NCBI GenBank assembly: GCA_907163375.1
Contig: CAJQUW010001851.1
Span: 108,501-172,500, forward strand
DNA: 64,000 nucleotides
Direction: 5' to 3'
Origin: Prostheceraeus crozeri
Lineage: Eukaryota; Platyhelminthes; Polycladida; Euryleptidae
A program made the position numbers and the translations under genes. Shown in pieces: positions 1 through 12,525 of this stretch (its first letter is position 1; each line of letters starts with the position of its first letter). The notes under the pieces are model-generated. The model did no database searches and was not told where the DNA came from. It saw nothing but the letters and a program-made list of their open reading frames with translations.

Positions 1-3000
1 ATGAAATAAGTAAGCGTTTGATCAAATCGCCATGAAATCGAGTTAAGGTTAATCACGAAATACAGTATGGACATCTAGAAAAGTATTCTATCCATTCCAC
101 GCCTTTCGCAACCCTTGCTCCACAGCAGTTTTCTATGCATTGGTTATTGCGAAAACCAAGATGTCAGAAAATCAACGAAAATAACTAAGTTTGACTACTG
201 TCATAAACTATCTTATTGAATTGATTGCCCTTTTTCCTAGAATAAAATTGCATTTCAAGAATAAAGTGAACATCATAACTCTCTTTCAACACAACTGAAA
301 TTTGCCGGAAGTTCTTGACGCTTTCCATTGTGCACTAGATGATCTAAGAACTAAAACTCGTTATCTTGCCTGAGAAGGTGCGCAGATTCATACATGAAGA
401 GAATTTCTCACGTTTTCTGTCAAATCAACAACATTGAAAGCAGTTAAATCTTAATTTAGGTTTGTATATCTGCGCATATCCATCATCGATTTAGAGTAGG
501 AGCATGACATTAAATTAGCTACAGGTTCTATGAACAGACAGGCTTTTATTGAAGACAAACTTTTAAAATGTCTCTGACATTTAATTTTCGATAATTACAT
601 AAATATATCACTTTACAAGGCACGATTACTAGTTAGCAAACAGTCCGTTTTGAGAACTTCAATTTCAATTAAACAGATAGTCAAATGCTGCTTGCCTAGT
701 TGTCGATTTTATCCTCTGACAAGCAATTACTGACAGAAATCACCCATGAAACTTAACTGAAACTTCAGAAGCAAATTAACGTAAAATCATTACTTCTTAG
801 GGGTTTGAGAAAGCTATTCTATCGTCACAACAGAGTTATCAAAGCACTCTGACAACAGGTTTCCTTCCGCTTAGGAAATAATCACATTTAATCTGACGGA
901 ATAAAACACACTATATCAAATTTCCTTGAAACAAGAAGCATTACAGAGTTTTCTGTTCGAGCTGTATTTGATAAGCTTTCAGGACAATCTTTACCCTATT
1001 TCTGAACTAGACCAAACTAAGTCTCATCTTGAAGTTCGAGTGAATACCATGCAGCATTCGCCAAACAAACGCTACGACAGGTGACGTTTAATCATGAATC
1101 ACCTAAAACTGAACTTTGGTTACATTTTGAAAACTGTGACGCGTAATTTCAATCAATGTTCAATTTAGTTCCTTTAAATTGTTGAGGTAAATGTACATAT
1201 TCCACGTTAAAATGCAGATAATACAAATTTCGATGTTTGTGCGACCTAGTTGCGACATGATAAGGAGATCATGGGGAGAACATTGATAGACATCGATTCA
1301 GTTGATTAGAACATTGATTCAGTTCATCATGTCTATAATCAAAAGCGTTCGCGCCAAAGACTCTTTCTAGAACGTAGTACAACATAATGATAATTTCGTT
1401 AACATGACAGAGGATTTGTTCGAATAACTGTTTTGTGAAACATTTCTGCTTTTTAGCAACGCCGCTATATGCTCAGATAACAGCGCTGATTTATGTAGGC
1501 CTAATAATAATTCATTTATGAGTTCACTTGAATTCTTGAAAGAAAGCGAAATATAATAGTTTGGATATTGCTTCAAGAAAATTATTCGTGGAGAAATTAA
1601 TAACTTTTATTTGATTTTACCTGTTGCAACCGAGTTCATCTGAGGCGCACCAGACATACTAGAGCAATTTCTCCAATGACAAAATAGCAGATTATTTTAT
1701 GCATACATGAAAATTTAAATAGAATGTGTTGTTTCTACTGAGGATGCAATTTAATATTCAATTATTCTATTCAAATTGCGTTTTCAAAAAAACAGCATTT
1801 ATTAATTATAACAGATGAACTAACTCAGACATGTCAGTAGTGTGCTAGCGTTTAATGAATGCTTGCCGAAATTTAGGTTCATAATAATTGCTGATAATAA
1901 TAATGCTAATTACGCATCTCTAATTTACCCCGGGCATGGCATCAAGTTTAAACAGGGAGCTGTGTCGATGCTGACAGGAGCGACCTAAGCCAGCTGTAAA
2001 TGATTCATGATAGTGGATGAAATAACAGCTATTCAAGTCTGATCCCATTTTTCAATTTACATGGCTTCTTCATGACTTTCTTTAGTCAGAGCAGGTTCAG
2101 TTATCTAGTTGTCTCAAACAATAATTTTCATTTTTTAAACACGAACACAACACAAAGCAAAATCGTGTTCGTGTCACGAACGCAGATCTCTATATGATTG
2201 CACTCCAACGTTCACCTTTTAAGTTTTTGCAAGTTCGGCAATTGGCAAACATAATAACAGACTAGAATACATTGACTTGACGACACTACGTTTTAAACTC
2301 GGCTTAACATATAATAAGACAACTGAAATAAAATGCCGAATACGAACGATCATAGTTGCTACTTGGATACTAGAACTGCAACTTATGCTGCAGTTGGAGG
2401 GTCTTTACGCAGTAGGAGAGGAGTAGTAGAGGGCCTATACGAAATGATGCAAGTAGTATATGAGCAGTTTTTTTTGTAAATACCCAGTACACCCTGACGA
2501 TGTACACCACTCGCAATGCTGTCTGATTTGTCAAAAATACTATTTTCACAGGATTCCCCAATGGAAAATAAATCATCAAGATTACTTAGAGCAGTATATA
2601 TGAACGTACTATTGCAACACTTGCATTAAATGAATTCTACAAATATTATCACCAACTCATTCCTCCCAGGATTCTGGAGGGCTCTAGATTTGCAATCAAT
2701 TGATTGCCAACATCAATTAGTTGCAATTAATTGATTGCTTTCTGCTTCTTTGAAAATTCAAATTGATAAACCAAATTACATTCAAACTATTTTTGACAAC
2801 CTTTGAGTGGAGGTGAATATCTGAAGTGCTTCTTCTGGCAATGGATAGAAGTAACACATTGTGGACTCTGTTTAAAGCCATACTGATCCATTAATTGAGT
2901 ACACGTCAACTTATCCTTCAAAAAAATCTTGACTTTCATCGACAGTCATGCTAGATTATCAATTTGATTCTGACGTCATCAGTAATCTCCAATTAATCTG

Positions 3001-3775
3001 TACAACCCGGTAACACAACGTAGATAGCAGCTTAGGTATGTTGATAGCTTTGACCTACCTGAAATTTACGTCTGCATCAAATACAGAATGATACATATTA
3101 CAAATATTTATCCCTATATGATGTGACGTTAAAGAGCAGATAACACTTTAACGTAGAACCTGAAGTTACTGTTCATCCATCGCTTTATCAGTATGAAATA
3201 TTGAATATTTTCGAATGAAAGGAAATAAGTCACTCTATAAGTTGAACTAATCCGTCTAAATGTTTATTTGAAGATGATGCCGCCAATGCATGAATGACCT
3301 TAAAATTTAAACAACGTGCATCGCAGAAACGAGAACACAAAAAGAATATAAACGGGAGTGCATCAATGATAATTACTCTTCAAATGCATGCATGCCTGTC
3401 AACAAGACTACACCTCCTCGAGTAGGACAGTGTTCACGATGGCTTATGAATTGTGGAAAACAGAACTACATGCTGGTGGCGATATGGAATCAGATTTATC
3501 GGCCTATGTTGCTTTGATGAACTCTTGCATGTGCGTAATCTTATCTTCAGTAAATCTTTGCAAGAGGTGGGAGGCTTTGCTCTCAATCCACGACTACCGG
3601 GGGGATGAATACAGACTGGTCCACGGCTGGTTTGGAAGATTACTTCAGCCAGAAAAATTGAGGATCTTTGAAATAAACCAATCAGTAATTTTTAAGTAGA
3701 GACGGCTTGTGCTATTAGGTTGAAGAAATAGAAACAATATCTGAATAAATATAAACAAAATATCCACTGTTTACA
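1..3775. other. AT-rich non-coding stretch, no gene recognised
   Basis: I see only short chance reading frames, no recognisable protein family and no clear repeat structure. A 103-codon frame near 3388-3699 on the plus strand has no family resemblance I can name and no convincing splice borders. The stretch is probably intronic or intergenic. Confidence 0.5.
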
Positions 3776-3946
3776 AGTTTACTGAGTGCCAGTGCGCCTG
3801 GGTATAGAATAGAAGGATGTCCTCAGATTTGAACAATTTAAGCAGAAATATTCTTTGGCTTGGCAGCCCTAGCCGCTGAGTTTCGCCCTAAAAGGGCTCG
3901 TCAGTACGGCTCGGAATAGCCCACACTAGCTTAAAATATCTGGAAT
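3776..3946 (-). repeat. Hammerhead-ribozyme repeat (retrozyme-like), copy 1, first part
   Basis: On the minus strand this matches the repeat at 49820-50143, including its embedded ribozyme. It continues at 5476-5605, beyond a LINE that split it. Read on the minus strand, the two parts make about 1.25 units of the same 240-nt monomer, with the segment containing ggacatc and tctattct present at both ends. No coding capacity is visible. Small non-coding tandem units with a type I hammerhead are the hallmark of animal retrozymes; assignment to that class is inference. Confidence 0.72.
3850..3917 (-). ncRNA. Hammerhead ribozyme motif, cleavage site decayed
   Basis: On the minus strand the core CTGACGA lies at 3898-3904. 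It is followed by a stem II whose arms are GCCC and GGGC around a TTTTA loop, then GAAA at 3881-3884. Stem I can be drawn from AGCC pairing with GGCT and an outer ATTCC/AGAAT helix. The base expected to be U16.1 is G here (GGC before the cleavage position, where the 50 kb copy has GTC), so the A15.1-U16.1 pair is lost and self-cleavage is doubtful. The motif is clear; activity is unlikely. Confidence 0.72.
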
Positions 3947-5475
3947 ATATGGAATATCTATCACCAACTTTTCAGTATTTACATAAATGACTTTATTGAT
4001 ATCTTAAATGATAACAAAGACACGATTGATCCAGTAAGACTATTTGATTTGGAAATGTCATCAGTCATATATGCGGATGACATATTGCTCATGAGCGAAA
4101 GCATGCATGGTTTGAAAAGTCAATTTAAATTTCTTTACAAATATTGTACACATAATGGCCTTAGCATTAATTATGATAAGACTAAAATCATGACTCACAA
4201 TATAGCTACTAAAATAGACAGAATTGACATCGTTCTTGATGAAAAATTGACATCCATAGAAGTAGTTGACAAATATAAGTATTTAGGAATGTGGATATCA
4301 AAAAGTAACAAAATTCATTTGGAACAATTGACAACTAAGGGAAAGCAAGCCTCTTATCTAGCAGCTAAACAGCTAAAAGAGTTTGGACAAGTTACTGGAG
4401 ATATTTTAAAGAATACATTTGAGATGCTTACGTTATCAAAAATTGAAGTACTGTGCCGAATTCTGTTTCTTTAATAATTTAAAAAGTTTAGATCAAATTC
4501 AATATCAATTTTACAAAAGATATTACCATCTAAAGCAGACTACACCCAATTATTGTCTCATTGGTGAATTTGGAATATGTTCCTATGGATGCTCATTTCT
4601 CGAAGGCAGCTATGTGTTATTGGATAAAAATAATTACGAGAAATGAAAGAAGTTTGATATCAGAAGTTCATGATGCTATATCTCTCAATATGAATTCAGA
4701 TGGTCATGATAGTAGACAGACATGGTGCTGGCGAATAAGGCAGTTACTTACAAAACTCAGCCTGACAAATCTATGGGACGAACAGGTAACGGCTGACAAG
4801 GAAAATATTTGAGAATTGCAAAAAATCGAGTGACCATTACATTAGAGAAAAATGGATATCTACAGTAAAAGATAGTCCATTCTGGCCTGAATTATTTAGA
4901 ATTATGTGGTTTTGAGAATACTATGAAATCATATCTGAATTTTGATATTGAATACAATGACATCAATATATTATTAAAATTTCGAACAAAAAATCATAAA
5001 ATTAGATTTCGTAACTGGCAGTTACGGAAATCGACTGCGATATGAAGAGCTTTTATGTGAGATATGTGATAATTCGAAAGTGGAGACTCTGTATCATTTC
5101 ATGATAGAATGCTCACTATATCAAAATTTACGACAAGAAACAGCGCCTTTGTTATGCAACTGTAGCAATACAACAGAATTCAATAAATTGATGAATATTT
5201 TAACTCCAAAACTGGTAAAATCCATCGCGAGGTTTCTCAAAAAAGCAAACGACTTGCGAACGATAACTAAGGAAATCACTAATCAATAAATATGAAATCT
5301 GGAAATTTATTTTCGTCAATTCTCCTCTCCTTCCTGTTCAGAATACATTTTAACAACACCGACCGCACGCTGTTTTCTGCCATCAAACTACGTTTTTTAT
5401 GTATGTGAGCACACATGCTCCTGTTTTCCAATGTTCTTGGAAATAAACATTTTTGACTTTTGACTTTTGACTTTT
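3947..5475 (+). mobile_element. 3'-terminal LINE fragment inserted in the ribozyme repeat
   Basis: The fragment is 5'-truncated within the reverse transcriptase. It opens with residues like FSIYINDF, followed by the catalytic YADD box at about 4070, then a thumb region with KYKYLGMWIS. Frameshifts near 4470, 4560 and 4810 break the rest. A C-terminal Cys/His cluster (CEICDN, then ETLYHFMIEC) lies around 5060-5110 and matches the zinc-binding tail of many LINE ORF2 proteins. The 3' end is a short array of TTTTGAC repeats (5449-5475). Comparison with the uninterrupted repeat near 49960-49980 fixes both borders and suggests a GAAT target duplication. It may belong to the same family as the LINE at 60.8 kb, but no shared region allows proof. 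Confidence 0.85.
4049..5289 (+). pseudogene. LINE reverse transcriptase, C-terminal half, frameshifted
   Basis: Three overlapping frames (4049-4474, 4419-4646, 4561-4812) and a fourth (5080-5289) together represent the RT palm end, thumb and C-terminal zinc-binding tail. The visible markers are YADD, a KTKIM segment, KYLG, a QTTPNY segment and a CYWIKI segment. The usual N-terminal endonuclease and RT fingers are absent through 5' truncation. Frameshifts and a TGA near 5045 make it non-functional. Confidence 0.82.
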
Positions 5476-5605
5476 GAATGGGAACAAGTTGAAGATCTGC
5501 AAAAAAGGCTGCTGTGTTTATCTATCCTGACTTAGCCGTACGGTTGATGATCATAAAGCTTGTAGAGTGCCAGTTCGCCTGGGCACAGAATAGAAAGATG
5601 TCCGT
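5476..5605 (-). repeat. Hammerhead-ribozyme repeat copy 1, second part
   Basis: This continues the repeat interrupted at 3946. From GAATGGGAACAAGTTG onward it follows the reverse complement of 49855-49975 closely, including the segments around ccgtacggttgat and agtgccagttc. Identity ends at about 5605, just after gaaagatgtcc. It contains no ribozyme core of its own. Confidence 0.72.
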
Positions 5606-8600
5606 AGAGCAGCCAGTTGTCAATGGATGCATAGTAATTCCAGTTGAGATAACACTATACTATATTGCTTCCGGAAAACTCTCCAACTGTTTCAAGCGAT
5701 GTTATTATTTGGCAAACGTTTCAGTGGCTTACAGCTCACCTTGGTCACTGCCAGACAAGATTATCTGATACCAGACAATACCTGATATTTTAATAGACTT
5801 AGCAATGCTAAAGCACGTTTAGGATGTACTAATTTCAAATACTATAATTCTTCAACAAATTTCAAATTTGAAGTTAGGACAAAATACTTCTGGTTTTAAT
5901 GTTGACCCTTTTTCCTACATTTCCATAGCGTGTTTATGGATCCAATCATCCATCCTAAGTAGTTTTCTTACAATAGTCTATGCATAACAATTTCTCGGCG
6001 GAGTATTAGCTTAATCCGCGCTTCCATACTTTGACTTGCAATCCTCATATCACAATAGCATACATAATAATTGCCTACCTTTTTGTGGCTTGGTTGCAAA
6101 GCACCAAGAAAGTTACTAGAACACGACCAGATGGGCGTTCAGAACGGACTAACAGTATCAAAACCTTAAGCAAAGCCTGACTGTGACATTGCCGTCCATG
6201 TTCCCGTTGCTGAAGTAACAGCGATAAAAGTTACTAAACAACAATGGCGACGACTAACAGAATCATATTTGATTGCAACTGCCGCAGTGAAAGTGAGCCA
6301 AAAACAACGACCAGGTGTCGAGTTGACTCTCTCCCAGACCAATGTTGGCGATGACTTATAAATTCGATTAGAGAGTCCCATTATTAAATTAAGTTTAAAT
6401 ATATATTTCTGTATATAATGTTCACATCATCAGAAGGGTTCTCTTGGTGAGTTGACTGATGTTGATGAAGCTCAAACGTAACTACTCCACCGATGGGGGC
6501 TTGGAGGGTGCTGACACAAACCACACTTTATTCGGAGTGTTGTGATACTTTTAGTCCGGATGCCTTTCCAACTGACTTGCAAAGATATTCTGGGGTTCAC
6601 GGCTCAACCGAACATCTACAGGCCAATCACATAACCATGGTGCCACGGAGATCATATAAAGCATCCAATAGGATAAAATTATACAAAATCCGCGTTCTGA
6701 TCATGTAGATAATACATAGCTGCTACTTTCAATCAAAACTAAGAACACATTATATTAAAACAATATTAAGAATCATCAGTGTTAAAGAAAGTAGTTTTAG
6801 ATATTCACAAATAGAATGAAGTAGAATCTTTTCCACTTGCAAATTTTCATTCTCACGGATATGCTCGCCTAAGTCGTGTCATCAGCTTTAAAGTTCACGT
6901 CGTGTTGCACACAATATAGCAAATCATCATCAGCAATGTTTCAATAGAACATCAATCATTCGTCAAAAAATTCAATATGAAAATAATAGACTGCTACGAC
7001 TAGATCCGCTGATTTTGCTTGTTTTGAATAACCATTCCTAATCTAGTGACATTCCGAAAATAGGTGTTATAAAGGATTGAAGAACCGAGTGTGGAAATCT
7101 GGCGATGAAATTGGATGAAAGATGATAATAGGAGAATATGCGCTGACAATTTCATACTCCTGGCACGTACCTGGAATCTCTCTCTTAAGCTTCCTCATTA
7201 CTTTGCCCTCGGTAGCTTGTTACTTACCTCCAGTAACGACCGACTTTCTTGCAAGGGATTTTCCCAACTCTTCTATCACTATCATTATTTGGTTTGTAGT
7301 TGACAAGCACCGAACGATGATAACAATACACTAAGATTCGAGCTTAAAATTATTATTCAGCTTAGTTTAAAAATCGCAAGAAATTGTATGGAGTTATTGA
7401 GAAAGATTCCGCATCATAAAGGAAAGGACATCATTTACAGACAGTAGCGGAAAATGCGATTGCAAAACACTCTATGACTGTCGAAGAGTATTGCGTTTGA
7501 ATTATAGACACAGACATTCTTCTTTTATATGGCATAAAAAAACAAGGGCAAATAAACTGTCAACCATCTCTTAAAAATAATGACGAGCAATACGTCTAAG
7601 GAAGAATAGATAAGCCAAAAATTGCTGTCTAAATTAGTCTCGTAATGTGAAATCTAGGTGCTATTAGCACAGCTCGTCAAATTTTGCCTTCTTCAAAATG
7701 CTTGCAGGTCTAAATCAATTTTGCAAATGCTCGAAACTAACAATTGTAGAATTAACTTTAGAAAACCTAGTATGGTGAGGCAAAATTGCTCACCCCATCA
7801 AATTCGTAAAAAAGTGCGAATATTTTCGTTACACATTTAATAGTACAAATTACAATTGAACAGAAATTTAAGTCTCGTGAGAATGGAAAAAATATAAAAA
7901 GAAACAAGTCTAAAAGCGTGTGTAGCCACCTCTAGAAAACCGTATTTTCTGCAAAATAGGCAGGACTAGGTAATTTTGCTACACAACAATGTATAATTAT
8001 AGCCACTGCACTTTTGTGGAATCGGCCCTTTCTTTTGCATCCCATCATTCTGGTTGTTGTAAGATAGCTTACTCGACATTTAGGACTCTCACGGAATTCA
8101 GCTCGACTTGTTGATCTGATGAGTGAGATCGAGCACTAAATGATATTGGGGCATCACATGGTCTTAATATATGGTTGCTTGTCGCTTTTGATAAGAATCT
8201 GCAAGTTAGGCCCATGAACCGGAGAGAAAGTGAACAGAATACCGAAATGTGCATTATTTAAGCACTCCTAAGCATCAACGGTAGGAATTGACTTATATTA
8301 CCTTGACATGCTACATGTACAGTACGTCGCTCTAACCTTCACTATCGCTACGACCCTCACTTTGCTCCTGTTCAAGCCAAAATTGAGTGACATCAACCTT
8401 AATCATGCAAAGAACTACGTATTTAATCTTTTAAATGAAACCACTTTGACAAAACAACCGGCAATAATCTTAGTGAATAATTAACCTTACATGAAAAAAT
8501 TCAGACGAACAGATTTGAAGGAGATGAGCAAGTGCATTTGTGGAATAACATACTTAGTTGAAGCATGTTTATTGAAACAGTGGGCTACTCAACATTCATG

Positions 8601-9288
8601 TTACCCATTTGGCATTTCGATACAGGATTTTAATCATTCACGTTGCGCTCTAATAAGCAACTAAAATCACTGAGACTGACAGAGATAAAACAATACATTA
8701 AATATGTCAGACATGACAAAAGCAGTCTTCCTTATCAGTAAGTAGCTGCAACCTTTCCCCCTTCACGCCCCTTGTTTTTAATCCATTTCTCGCCGAATCT
8801 AGAGACCAAATGAAATATAGATAAAAAATCTGGAAAGCAGTCCACCCTGGTTTAGTATCTATGAGAAAAATCTGAGTTTTATCTATGAATACCCATGTGT
8901 TTACCCACTTTTCTTGTTCATATCGGGAATATCAGACCTCAAGTCCACCTATATCCGGCGCAGTGATGCCCTCTGATGGCGATCCAACCGCGAGGATGGC
9001 ATTAAAGATTCCTGCTTGTAATGAATTCATTATAGAGGCATGGTTATTTCATAGTTAGAAAGTTTTACGGTGCATTCTTGTCCATAGACATTGTAAGTTC
9101 AACTTCTATTGAACTACACATCAATGCGTACATCATTACGCCGCAGTGTTCATACTTTATCAAAGTCTGACAATGTCAGCACCGTCCAGGCCCTAGTATG
9201 GAGGAGTCATACTTTGTTTGTAAGATTAAGTAAATCAGATCTGCGCAGAGCGGCCTGTTGTGCAGTCACTCAGCTTGTTCAAGCATTT
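5606..9288. other. Non-coding stretch, no gene recognised
   Basis: I see AT-rich sequence with only short unsupported frames on both strands. I found no domain signature, RNA gene or repeat boundary I could defend. Confidence 0.45.
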
Positions 9289-9430
9289 CAAGCTGACGAG
9301 TCCTTGTAGGGCGAAAAAGCAGCGTCTGCGGCTGCCAAGAAAGTTTTGTGCTTAAATTGCTGAAGTCTGAGGGCAACTTTCTATTCTATGCTCAGGCAAA
9401 TTGGCACTCTGCAATGTTTATGATCGTAAA
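9289..9430 (+). repeat. Hammerhead-ribozyme repeat, copy 2 (fragment)
   Basis: This is a diverged fragment of the repeat at 49820-50143. It aligns with 50009-50140 through agcagcgtct, ggctgccaag, ttctattctatg and ttggcactctgcaa. Similarity stops near 9430 and upstream of 9289, so only about half a unit remains. Confidence 0.65.
9293..9345 (+). ncRNA. Degenerate hammerhead ribozyme motif
   Basis: CTGACGA (9293-9299) is followed by a stem II formed by GTCC and GGGC around TTGTA, then GAAA (9313-9316) and a GTC cleavage triplet (9324-9326). This copy therefore keeps both the A9 base and the GTC site. The stem III side has AA where the 50 kb copy has a single C, and the upstream stem I strand is diverged, so folding is doubtful. 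Confidence 0.55.
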
Positions 9431-12299
9431 CCTAATTCCGGGAGAAGCGGTTCGTTGAGTGAGCACTTAAACCAGACGCTTCAGAATAACGTTTGTAGTG
9501 TGGCAATGGAGTTCCTTCTTGTATTTCTCGTAGGAAGTAGGCATGTTTTCGCTCTTGGCCAGTCAGTTCTTTACGGTATGATTGACTCCATCACATTATT
9601 ATTCCGCTTTGATGTTTGACAAAGGAAGATTGGGCTGATTTCATTCAACGAGACATAGCACACTACACGCTTGCTTTCATGGAATGGAGAGGGTTTTCTG
9701 TGAACACATTGCTACCAGTCCAATGACGTTTATTTTTCTTGAGGACGCTTGATAAATGGAACGAAGCTTCGTCAGAGAAGACTGATATGTCCTAAGCATC
9801 ACAATTATCAAGAGAGTGTCTAAACCACGTGCAATATTGAACACACTTCCCGTTGCCTGCCTACCTCTATTCGTGATAACACAAAAGGTTAAGAAAGGCT
9901 ACGAAAGGCACGGAGGTTAAGAGTTTCCAATTATTACAGATTGTACTACGAGTTGATCCAAGAAAATATTGTCCTCTTGGGGCAAGCGACGAAACAACCT
10001 AGTTAGGCTGTTACTTCGGATATGGTATTGAATATTTCCTCTGTCAAAACAACTGTCCTGCCGGACATACCTGCATCTTGAACAGACACTGTCTCTCTGA
10101 AGTTTTTAACAGATTTCTGACGCTACTCCCGTGAGGAGCATCTCGATCTGAAAAAGTCTGAACTTTAAACTGTTCTCCTGCCTCTTAAGTGTTTTTCTAC
10201 GTGGAAGATTCTTACTTCAATAGTCAAAACCATTATGTCAAAGAAAATGACGTGATGAGAGAGCCATTTCGAAATTATGTGAATCTAATTGATCTAATCT
10301 AATGTAATCTAATAACTTTCTGATGCAGAGTTGCACATAACTATGTACAAGTAATACAACAATGAATATGAATTGCGGTAATGTTGCCATAGATGTTTGC
10401 TTTCTGTGTGCGCATAGAAGAGTTGATTTACAAACAAAGAGATGCACACCATTTTTTTAACACTGCATGCCCTAAAGGTAGACGGGAAATCAGGAAAACA
10501 GACGTTAGATAGACATTGAGTGACTCGATCACAGGGGACTTAGATTTCAGCTATCCAATCAAAGAAATTGCAAATACAAAAGTGATAATGCCATTACATC
10601 ATCAAATATCAATTGACGTATTATTGACGAAATTAACGAGGCTCCATTACAATGATGAATTACACATACCTGATCAATTATTTTCTCGCACATCTCAGAG
10701 CTAGTAAGTAGAAAGGATAGTAACTCAGTATGATTCTGCTGAGGTCGATCTTGCAGTGATCTGACCTACAGTGCATGCAAGCGAACCGTTCGGGTTCGAT
10801 GGATGATCAGAAATAATAGGAGCGACGAGCAGTAGAGAAAGAACTGAACGAGAACGAAAAAAGCCGACAGTGCACCCGAAAGAACATCAATTAATTATCT
10901 AAGCAGATGGAGATATGATTTTCCAAAACAGCATCACGAGAAAAAGTGCAAGACATTGTCAAGAGACTGATAATATAAAGACATTGAAAAAAACAAACAA
11001 TTTGAAAATTGAGCAAATATTCATGAAAACTTAAAATCACGCATGCATACAAAAATGCATGTATAAGTGCATGCTGATGACATTCCTCCTTAGTCGACTG
11101 ACACTACAACTTCATTCAAACGCAGTGCTGTTAACCACCGAGCAAATAAATGGTAATTTCTCAACTCCAGAATGCATATGTACACATAAGGTGCGCCTTT
11201 TAAATCGATGCATCAGTAATTGGTATCTACGAGTTTTGAATATATTACTAAGTTCGAGTATATTACTTAATTTCAATCAACGAAAATCGTCGTAAATCAA
11301 ATAATCGTTGGATCGAATTTAATTACAAATTGACAGAGCTACATTAAGTTCAGCGTACTGATTATTATGACGACAACAATAGTTTGACAAAGGTAAAATA
11401 CACCATCTTGCCATGATAATGTATACTTCATGTAGGCCGATAAGCCCTACCATTCAGCACTATTTATTCCATTATTGCTTGTGTTCTCGGTCATAGCTTC
11501 TCTGTATTTTCTTGGATAACACATTGTCAAAAATATTTGTCCTCTTTAATTGAAATCAGGGTTCCACTTTGTTTGTAGATTGAGTTTCCCTAGAATCTTT
11601 TTCAATACAAGACTTAAGAAACGCATCTTTAGAAAATAGGAATCGGAAGTAGAGATTACGAGAAGTAAATGAATGAGCTTTGTTGCTGAAGTGCGACATT
11701 GACCACACGGTAGACACTGGATAGCTTTGTTGACGTCAGGTTGCATTTACCTGCCTATATAGTTTATTGAATCGTGGCAACCTTTACGGGAAATAACATA
11801 TGGAGGGTGGGCGGGCTTATTTTCAGCCGATTTGAATAGTTTGGTTGACGCTTCACAACGGAAGAATTTGCAATTAAAGAGGATTGTGCAACGGTGGCTA
11901 TACGAAATATGAAAAGCAATGCAAAGCAATATTACATGAAAAGCTACAAAAACAGCACTGCATGTGTTGGCTAAATCCATAGATTACCCATGTAGGCATG
12001 TTTAAGCAGATATCGCTTTTTCAATGGGTAGTGCTTATTCCAACAAGCAATTCTTGATAAAGGACTTCTGTGGGCTTCCAGCGAGTTACATTGATAACCT
12101 GACAAATATGATAAAATCAATGACATGTGATAAATCAATAAAAGCTTTTCTGACAAGCTTTTTCTTGTGGAAGCAGTGGAGTCAGATAGCAGTTTTAATC
12201 CTGTTTACTTCAGGCACTTTCTTGTCGGCGAAGCATTTGGGGGGCATTATATCAACGTGACTGAAAGTGCCTAAAATGAACATGAAATGATCCAGTGGA
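9431..12299. other. Non-coding stretch, no gene recognised
   Basis: No family-level coding signal is visible. Short frames on both strands lack any recognisable motif. Confidence 0.45.
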
Positions 12300-12525
12300 T
12301 ATTCCTTCAGTTCAGTTGCTCTAGTGGTGTGGAATGGTCTTCCTCAGCCAATTCGTAATGCTCAGTCACTCAATTTCTTTAGACGCCTCTTAAAACCTTC
12401 CTTTTGTCAAATGCATTCAGGTGACTTTCACTTTCTGTTGTTTGTTAGCACTGTTTCTCTTTGCTGCAAGCCTCGGGTACAGCGCAATACAATATAAATG
12501 TGCTGAATAAGTAAATTATGCCCGC
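12300..12525 (+). mobile_element. CR1/L2-like LINE 3'-terminal remnant
   Basis: A short translated segment around 12330-12410 reads VVWNGLPQPIRNAQSLNFF. It matches the conserved end of CR1, L2 and Jockey-type ORF2 proteins, where WN-LP--IRN is followed by an F-R-LK segment. It is followed by a 3' UTR-like sequence ending near tataaatgtgctgaataa. Everything upstream of this tail is missing. The clade is uncertain because the tail is short. Confidence 0.6.

Noticed and set aside
3388-3699. 103-codon plus-strand frame
   Set aside because: No family resemblance, no splice support, and length within chance expectation for 64 kb.
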